Made by a program: the position numbers and the translations under genes
Origin: Streptomyces sp. NRRL S-350
GTDB lineage: Bacteria > Actinomycetota > Actinomycetes > Streptomycetales > Streptomycetaceae
Length of the DNA: 18,903 bases
Direction: 5' to 3'
Assembly (NCBI RefSeq): GCF_000719705.1
Contig: NZ_JOHO01000087.1
Location: 1 to 18,903 of the forward strand
The notes under the pieces: generated by a model
The model's input: only the letters and a program-made list of their open reading frames with translations
Database searches by the model: none
What the model was told of the DNA's origin: nothing
Shown: in pieces, positions 14,366 through 18,903 of the stretch
Numbering within the stretch: position 1 is the first letter of the stretch
Layout: each line of letters starts with the position of its first letter

Positions 14366-17265
14366 GCGCCGAAGCCGTACCGGCACGACGCTGGCTGACC
14401 CGCCACCGCGCCACCCCCCAGGCCGACCCGGCGCCCGACCCCGCGCCCGCGACGCTGCACGAAGTCGGACCGCACTTCGTCATCGCCCCCGGCGCCCCGG
14501 GCCCGGCGGCGCTGCCCACCGAACTCGCCGACGCCCTGGCCGCGCTGCCCGCCGTCATCGGCACCGTCACCGTGCTGGCCGCCGCCGCCGACGCGCAGCC
14601 CGTCCTGCTCGGACGGCTGGACGAACTGGCCCGCACCGCCGCCGCCCGCAACGCCGCCACCCTCGTCCTGGCCGCCTCCAACCTCGCCACCGACCCCGGC
14701 GGCGGACGCCGCCCCGCCCAGCAGCTCGCCGAACTCGCCGCCACCAGCATCGTGGCACCCGACGGACTCGTCACCCTGCGCCCCGACGGAACCCTGCTCA
14801 CCACCGGCAGCGACGACGACGGCTCGTCCTCCTGGTGGCTGTGCACCCCGACCGGCCGCACCCGCCGCCTCGGGCCCCTGTGGCCGCTGCCCGCGACGGC
14901 GGCTGCGACGGGCGCTCCGGGCACGGAGACGGGCACGGAGACGGGCACGGCGACGGCGACGGGCCGGTTGGCGCCGGACCCTGAGGTCGCGGAAGCACCC
15001 GCACAGGCGACGCAGGTTCCGGCGGCGACGCAGGTTCCGGCAGCGCCTGCCGCCTGGGCGGCCCCCGCCGCCCCGGTGCCCGCCGCCCCGGTGCCCGCCG
15101 TCGCGGTGGCCGCCGCCCCGGCGCCCGTCTTCCCCGCACCCACCGTCCCGTTGGCCACCACCCTCCCGGCACCCGCCGCCCCGGTGCCCGGTCCCGCGGC
15201 GCCCGCCGGCGCCGCCGGGCCCGACCCGTCCCCGGGCGGCGACCCGCTCGACGGCGACCCCCTGGTGACCGTGCTGCCGGGCGGCTACTGGCTGCCCGGC
15301 GAGGACGCCCCCGGCAGGCCGCCCGCGGCGCTGACCGGGGCCGCCGCGGCGCCGGGCACGCTGGTCGTGGTCGTCGGCCGCCCCGGCGCCCCCCTGCCCC
15401 CGGCCGCCGACGTCGCCGCCCGGCTGCGCCACTCGAGCCCCGGCCCCGCCGGCCTGCTGGTCAGCGCGCCGTGGGCCGCCACCACGGCACTCGTCACGCT
15501 GGCCGGCGCCCTGGCGGCCGAACTGGGCCGGGACGTCCGCGCCGCCGTCGGCCTGCCGATGCGCACCGCGGACGGCTTCTCCTCCCGCGTCCTGGCCGAC
15601 GACGGCACCGCGGCCTGGGAGCCGTGGCTGACCGAACTGACCGCCTCCCCCGGCCTGGGCCGCGTCGTCGCCTCCGCCTGGCGCCCCCTGCCCGACGGCA
15701 CCGCGCCCTGCGGCCCGGCGCTCTACCGCGCCCCGCTGGCGGGCTGGCGCCTGGAGGCGGTCCCCGCCGGGCTGTGGCTGCGCCCCGAGGACCCGCCGCA
15801 GGACGTCGGCCCCCGGCTGCTCGACCCGGACCCGGCCCACCCGCTGCTCATCGCGGGCTTCTCCGACCGCACGGTCCCGGCGGAGGTGCGCGCCGTCCTG
15901 GACGGCCTGCTGTCCGCACTGACCGCCCCGGGCGCGACCCCGCACCTGCTCGTCCCCTCCGACCCGGTCCGGGAGACGGCCCGCCCGGCCGCCCACCGCC
16001 CGCTTCCCCCCGGCCCGGCGGCCGGCCCCGCCGACTCCCCGGCCCCGCACGCCCCGACGGCCGCCCCGCCCACCGGCCGCGTCGCCCCACTGCCCGAGCC
16101 GGCGACCCCGACCGCCGCCCAGGGGCTCGGCACCACCTCCTCCTCCGGGCCCCAGCCCGTCGACCTCCCGGGCCTCCACGCCCCGGCGCCGACGCCCGCC
16201 GGCCGTGTCACCCCGCTGCCCGAGGACGACGACCCCGCCGACCCCGCCGACCCCGCCGACCCCGATACCGCCGACTCCCCCACCGCGCAGGACCCGCAGG
16301 GCACGACCGCCGTCCCCGACCCCACCTCGGACCCCGGTCCGGACCCCGCCCCCGACCCCACCCCGGTATCCGGCCCGGACTGCGGTCCCGCCTCCGTCCC
16401 GGAGCCTGCGGCGCAGGCCGCCCCCGACGACCCGGCCGAGGCGCCCCCGTCCGAGCCCGCGCCCTCGTCCGAGCCCGCGCCCCCGTCGCGGTTGATCCCC
16501 CCTGACGGCGCCCTGGTCGCCGGGCGGCCGTCCACCGCCGCGGAGCGGGCCGCGTTCCGGGCGCTGCTCGGTTCGCACTTCCACCGCTACGCCAGCCGGG
16601 CCGAGCAGGTCGCCCTGCGGCTGCCGGCACTGCGCTCGCAGGCCCTGGACGACCTGAAGGACGATCTCGCGGCGGTCTACCTGCACCATGCCGACACCGG
16701 GATCCCGGTGCACCGCGCCGAGTTGGTCGAGGCCGCCCGCCGGCCCGGCCCGGGCCCGCTGGAGCCGTACCTGGCCTGTCTGGGGTCCGGGCTGCGCCGC
16801 CTGCCCAACCACCGGGGCGCCGTGCTGCTGGGCGCCGACGCCGGTGCGGAGGTACTGCGCCACTACGTGCCGGGCGTGGTGCTGACGGAGCCCGCCCCGG
16901 TGGTGGGGACGTCGGAGGCCGACCTCGCGCCGGACGTGTCGGTGGAGTTCCTGGTCTGGTCGGCCACCGGCCGCCGCACGTCGGTGATCGCGGAGGACGG
17001 GGATCCGGAGGTGGTCTTCCCGCCCGGCTCGTGGTTCTGCGTGCTGGACGTCCTGCCCGGCGGCGAGGACCGCCCGACCCGCGTGCTGCTCCGCGAGGCG
17101 GGCCTCTCGTCCGCCGGGGACGAGAGCGCGCACGAGCGGGACGAGCAGGCCCGGGTGCGGCTGCTCGCCTGGCAGGCCCGCCGCGACCTGCTGCCCGCCG
17201 AGCTCAGGCGTGCGCCGGCCCGCCCGGAGCGGCTGCGCCTCACCCCGGGGGTGGCCGCCGGGTGA
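14362..17265 (+). CDS. Large T7SS-linked protein with a C-terminal ADP-ribosyltransferase-like domain
   Basis: The protein has 967 residues from ATG 14362, which overlaps the eccC stop (ATGA) and has GGGAGG upstream. Residues about 30-180 and 294-540 are two alpha/beta regions separated by an Ala/Pro linker; both contain a hydrophobic strand, a variable loop, a helix and a strand, and may be related. Residues about 540-711 are a Pro/Asp linker with DPADPADPAD and two GRVxPLPE motifs. The C-terminal module (712-967) has the order of arginine-type ADP-ribosyltransferases: LRRLPNHRGAVLLG (811-824), VVGTS (847-851), VEFLVWSATGRR, then DPEVVFPPGSWF (881-892). The arginine expected before Gly824 is Leu823; Glu883 remains. 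No signal peptide or membrane helix is seen. It is probably an inactive fold used for binding. Coupling to eccC suggests a role at the machine. Confidence 0.7.
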   Translation: MSAEAVPARRWLTRHRATPQADPAPDPAPATLHEVGPHFVIAPGAPGPAALPTELADALAALPAVIGTVTVLAAAADAQPVLLGRLDELARTAAARNAATLVLAASNLATDPGGGRRPAQQLAELAATSIVAPDGLVTLRPDGTLLTTGSDDDGSSSWWLCTPTGRTRRLGPLWPLPATAAATGAPGTETGTETGTATATGRLAPDPEVAEAPAQATQVPAATQVPAAPAAWAAPAAPVPAAPVPAVAVAAAPAPVFPAPTVPLATTLPAPAAPVPGPAAPAGAAGPDPSPGGDPLDGDPLVTVLPGGYWLPGEDAPGRPPAALTGAAAAPGTLVVVVGRPGAPLPPAADVAARLRHSSPGPAGLLVSAPWAATTALVTLAGALAAELGRDVRAAVGLPMRTADGFSSRVLADDGTAAWEPWLTELTASPGLGRVVASAWRPLPDGTAPCGPALYRAPLAGWRLEAVPAGLWLRPEDPPQDVGPRLLDPDPAHPLLIAGFSDRTVPAEVRAVLDGLLSALTAPGATPHLLVPSDPVRETARPAAHRPLPPGPAAGPADSPAPHAPTAAPPTGRVAPLPEPATPTAAQGLGTTSSSGPQPVDLPGLHAPAPTPAGRVTPLPEDDDPADPADPADPDTADSPTAQDPQGTTAVPDPTSDPGPDPAPDPTPVSGPDCGPASVPEPAAQAAPDDPAEAPPSEPAPSSEPAPPSRLIPPDGALVAGRPSTAAERAAFRALLGSHFHRYASRAEQVALRLPALRSQALDDLKDDLAAVYLHHADTGIPVHRAELVEAARRPGPGPLEPYLACLGSGLRRLPNHRGAVLLGADAGAEVLRHYVPGVVLTEPAPVVGTSEADLAPDVSVEFLVWSATGRRTSVIAEDGDPEVVFPPGSWFCVLDVLPGGEDRPTRVLLREAGLSSAGDESAHERDEQARVRLLAWQARRDLLPAELRRAPARPERLRLTPGVAAG

Positions 17266-17278
17266 GGCCGCCGGGTGA
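17253..17278 (+). repeat. 13-bp tandem duplication across a stop codon
   Basis: GGCCGCCGGGTGA occurs twice in direct succession (17253-17265 and 17266-17278). The first copy ends with the TGA stop of the 967-residue protein; the second lies just after it. Confidence 0.8.
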
Positions 17279-17387
17279 GACCCCGGCCGGCTCGGGCCCG
17301 GGCGGGACGGGGCGGCAGGTGAGGCGGCTCGCGGCAAGCAGGCGCGCCCCTGTCAGATGTCAGGGACCGCCGCGGCGGCCGCGTTCC

Positions 17388-17393
17388 TAGGCT
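17388..17393 (+). promoter_or_regulatory. Probable -10 element for the small secreted protein
   Basis: TAGGCT fits the actinomycete TAnnnT -10 consensus and would start a transcript with a leader of about 50 nt before ATG 17452. No good -35 hexamer is seen at normal spacing. A direct repeat TGTCAG-A-TGTCAG (17351-17363) lies upstream and could be a regulator site. Confidence 0.4.
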
Positions 17394-17451
17394 GACGAGC
17401 ACCGGTCCGGCCGATCGCCGGGCTTCGCACCAGCCAAGGGAGTGCCACCCC

Positions 17452-17817
17452 ATGCGCAGGATCACCCACGCCATCGCCGCCCTCGGTCTCGCCACCGCCG
17501 CCCTGACCGCGATGGGCACCGGCAGTGCCGGTGCCGCGGACGGTTCCTGGGCGGGCTGCCCATACGGCGCGGTCTGCATCTACCCGCAGAACCAGAACCC
17601 GGCGTCCTCCCCCAGCAACGTCTACTGGAGCTACGGCGCCCACAACCTGAGCAACCAGTACGGCAACCACTGGGTCCTGAACAACCAGTCCGGCGGGGCC
17701 CACGCGCACCTGTGCCGCGGTTCGGGCGGCGCCGACTGCGTCTACGACATCGCCGCCCAGAACGGCGTCTACTACGACCTGGGCCCGATCAACTCGATCA
17801 CTCTCGACCGCCCCTGA
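17452..17817 (+). CDS. Small secreted Cys-containing protein (peptidase-inhibitor I36-like type)
   Basis: This 121-residue protein begins with a signal peptide: Arg2-Arg3, a hydrophobic core at about 7-22, and cleavage near Ala28 or Ala29 in GSAGAADG. The mature chain of about 92 residues has four Cys (36, 42, 89, 97), enough for two disulfides. It carries YGAVCIYPQNQ, VYWSYGAHNLSNQYG and a final LGPINSITLDRP, as in the many small Streptomyces secreted proteins annotated as peptidase inhibitor I36-like. AAGGGAG lies 9 nt before the ATG. It stands alone with its own promoter candidate and a strong terminator, so it is independent of the T7SS genes. It probably leaves the cell by the Sec route. 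Its target is unknown. Confidence 0.85.
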   Translation: MRRITHAIAALGLATAALTAMGTGSAGAADGSWAGCPYGAVCIYPQNQNPASSPSNVYWSYGAHNLSNQYGNHWVLNNQSGGAHAHLCRGSGGADCVYDIAAQNGVYYDLGPINSITLDRP

Positions 17818-17870
17818 CGGTCCGCCCTGACGGCCCGCCACCGGCCGTCACCGACCGCCACGGCCATGCC

Positions 17871-17916
17871 GGGGGGGTACCCGCCGCACGGGGGTCGCGG
17901 CGGGCACCCCCCTTTT
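17871..17916 (+). terminator. Strong intrinsic terminator after the secreted protein gene
   Basis: A stem of 15 base pairs with one internal mismatch (17872-17887 with 17897-17912, 9-nt loop) is followed by TTTT (17913-17916). It lies 54 nt after the stop at 17817. The T run makes it directional for the plus strand, although the stem could also slow transcription from the convergent gene. Confidence 0.85.
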
Positions 17917-17984
17917 CCCGTGCACCCACACCCCTTCGTCGCGCCGGGCACCCCCGGCTTCCCGGCGGAAAGGTCCGCCCCGGC

Positions 17985-18413
17985 CTACCGTGGCGCGCTC
18001 GGGCTGCCGATCCGCAGCAGGTTCCCGCTGCGGTCGACGAGCGCGAACTCCCGCATCCGGTAGGCGGTGGCGGTCACCGGCATCAGCCGGCTGCCGGTGG
18101 CCGCGTCGGCGGCCACCGGAAGGCGCTCCCACGCGCGGTGCAGCGCGTCCGCGTCCCGCACCCGCAGGTAGCAGCTGCCGGCCGTGGCCAGCGGATCCAC
18201 CCCGGGCTCGTGGCGGAAGTGCAGTTCGACCGTGCCCCGGACGAGGATCAGATAGCCGCCCCGCCCGTCGCCCCCGCCCTGCCGCCCGTCGTCCCCGTCC
18301 CGCTGCCCGCTCGCGTCCCAGCGCCCGCGCGGCTCGAAGCCCAGGCGGGAGTAGAACTCCACGGTCTCGTCCAGGTCCCGACTCGGCAGGACCGGCACCG
18401 CATACTCGTCCAT
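17985..18413 (-). CDS. Bleomycin-resistance-like VOC family protein
   Basis: This 142-residue protein opens with AVPVLPSRDLDETVEFYSRL (5-24) and closes with MREFALVDRSGNLLRIG, both typical of the BLMA/BLMT group of the vicinal-oxygen-chelate (glyoxalase/bleomycin resistance) superfamily. Such proteins bind bleomycin-type drugs as dimers without destroying them; some relatives have other ligands, so the drug is not certain. A Gly/Asp/Arg/Gln-rich insert at about 34-52 lies between the first helix and the next strand and makes the protein slightly longer than usual. No Shine-Dalgarno is evident before ATG 18413, and a -10-like TAGGGT ends 6 nt upstream, so the mRNA may be leaderless. It converges with the secreted protein gene. 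Confidence 0.85.
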   Translation of the reverse strand: MDEYAVPVLPSRDLDETVEFYSRLGFEPRGRWDASGQRDGDDGRQGGGDGRGGYLILVRGTVELHFRHEPGVDPLATAGSCYLRVRDADALHRAWERLPVAADAATGSRLMPVTATAYRMREFALVDRSGNLLRIGSPSAPR

Positions 18414-18419
18414 CCCGCC

Positions 18420-18425
18420 ACCCTA
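18420..18425 (-). promoter_or_regulatory. Probable -10 element of a leaderless promoter for the VOC gene
   Basis: TAGGGT on the minus strand ends 6 nt before ATG 18413, which would place the transcript start at the A of the ATG. This spacing is common for leaderless genes in Streptomyces. No clear -35 box is visible. Confidence 0.45.
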
Positions 18426-18528
18426 GAACCCGCCACCGACACTCGGGCCGAACGCCGTGCGCAGCCCGCCCGCCCGGGCCCGCCGGGAGGACACCACCGG
18501 CCGCCCCCGCCCGCGAGCTGACGACGGG

Positions 18529-18666
18529 TCACGAGTCCGGGTCGGACCAGCGGGCGGTGACGTTCTGCGCGCTGGAGGTGCGGTCGAGCAGGACGACGGC
18601 GCGCTTGCCGCCGCCGGAGAGCACCTTGCCGTACGCCGGCGGTCCCGCCCAGTCGCGGAGCCCGGA
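18529..18666 (-). pseudogene. Remnant of a glycoside hydrolase C-terminus (alpha-galactosidase-like)
   Basis: A 45-codon segment, bounded upstream by an in-frame stop at 18667-18669 and ending with TGA at 18529-18531, has no start codon. It contains YGKVLSGGGKRAVVLLDRTS (residues 12-31), followed by SSAQNVTARWSDPDS. That is the pattern of the C-terminal beta-sandwich of GH27-type alpha-galactosidases and related secreted glycosidases (GGxRAVxLxNRT...VTxRWxD). The rest of the enzyme is absent from the window. It is therefore best read as a decayed or truncated leftover. The family is recognised from motif memory and is less sure than the coding character. The flanking 18414-18528 contains only the VOC promoter candidate. 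Confidence 0.5.
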
Positions 18667-18710
18667 TCATCCACGGCGGCGGGCCGGATTCCCGCGGGCG
18701 GTGGGGGCGT

Positions 18711-18903
18711 TCAGGTGTCGGCGGCCTTGCGGGCGCGGTCGCGGCAGGTGGTGAGGGCGTAGGTGATGCGGGTGTCGGGGTGGGGTGCGGTGGTGAGGAG
18801 TTCTCCGGCGGCGACGAGGGCGGTCCAGTAGCGGGTGGGGTTGCCGGTGCGGGGCATGGGGTGGGCGGCGGTGAGGGAGAGGTAGGCGGCGGTGAGGTTG
18901 CCG
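18711..18903 (-). CDS. C-terminal 63 residues of an unidentified protein (partial, 5' end beyond window)
   Basis: A minus-strand frame enters from the right edge and ends with TGA at 18711-18713. Every third position I read is C or G except in GGA, GAA and GCA codons, a strong coding signature. The fragment is helical and Ala/Thr-rich, with TAAYLSLTAAHPMPRTG, then NPTRYWTALVAAGELLTTAP, and ends CRDRARKAADT. The spaced helices resemble TPR-like regions seen at the end of Streptomyces regulators, but I do not recognise the family. The gene ends 45 nt before the glycosidase remnant. Confidence 0.6.
   Translation of the reverse strand, partial: GNLTAAYLSLTAAHPMPRTGNPTRYWTALVAAGELLTTAPHPDTRITYALTTCRDRARKAADT

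Noticed and set aside
10106..14386. Extension of the eccD frame upstream to 14386 (1890 codons in all)
   Set aside because: High GC keeps the frame opposite eccC open. The real eccD start is GTG 10105 with AGGAG and the ubiquitin-like domain right after it.
14032..17337. 1101-codon minus-strand open frame opposite the 967-residue gene
   Set aside because: It is Gly/Arg-rich shadow sequence without domains. The plus frame is coupled to eccC and has recognisable motifs.
18248..18674. Minus-strand frames of 140 and 83 codons right of the VOC gene
   Set aside because: Both are Arg/Pro/Ser-rich shadows overlapping the VOC gene or the glycosidase remnant; neither has a ribosome binding site or motif.

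Overview
The window comes from a very GC-rich actinomycete, most likely Streptomyces or Kitasatospora. The evidence is codons almost all ending in G or C, GTG and TTG starts with clear purine-rich ribosome binding sites, leaderless-type promoters, and the Streptomyces style of the proteins (Gly/Pro/Ala-rich linkers, a small secreted protein). Most of it, about positions 1-17265, is a type VII secretion (ESX/T7SS) locus.

Layout. From about 10105 down to the left edge, nine genes read on the minus strand in this order: eccD, eccB, two small WXG100-sized proteins, a 136-residue unknown, a 768-residue PPE-like protein with a WxG motif and a Gly-rich tail, a YbaB/EbfC-like protein, a third WXG100-sized protein, and a very long protein that starts like the CpnT N-terminal domain and runs off the left edge. 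Spacings are short (overlaps of 1 to 8 nt to 145 nt), which suggests one operon or a chain of overlapping transcripts. Diverging from eccD, eccC (three FtsK/SpoIIIE ATPase domains, TTG start at 10322) reads on the plus strand. It overlaps by 4 nt a 967-residue protein whose C-terminal domain looks like an ADP-ribosyltransferase fold without the usual catalytic arginine. The 216-nt gap between eccD and eccC holds an inverted repeat and a 14-bp hairpin that is part of a four-arm, potentially switchable leader before eccC.

How the genes could work together. EccB, EccC and EccD are membrane and motor parts of the ESX machine. EccE and the MycP protease are not in the window. The cargo side looks like two cassettes: a helical partner plus PPE-like protein (5937-6347 with 3590-5896), and a small Esx partner plus CpnT-like polymorphic toxin (2760-3059 with 1-2662), the latter resembling the mycobacterial esxF-esxE-cpnT order. 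The toxin's C-terminal effector domain and any immunity gene lie beyond the left edge.

The right end (17266-18903) is unrelated: a small secreted Cys-containing protein with a strong intrinsic terminator, a bleomycin-resistance-like VOC protein on the minus strand, a 45-codon remnant that resembles the end of a glycoside hydrolase, and the C-terminal 63 codons of an unidentified minus-strand gene. I see no tRNA, rRNA, insertion sequence, integrase or CRISPR array.
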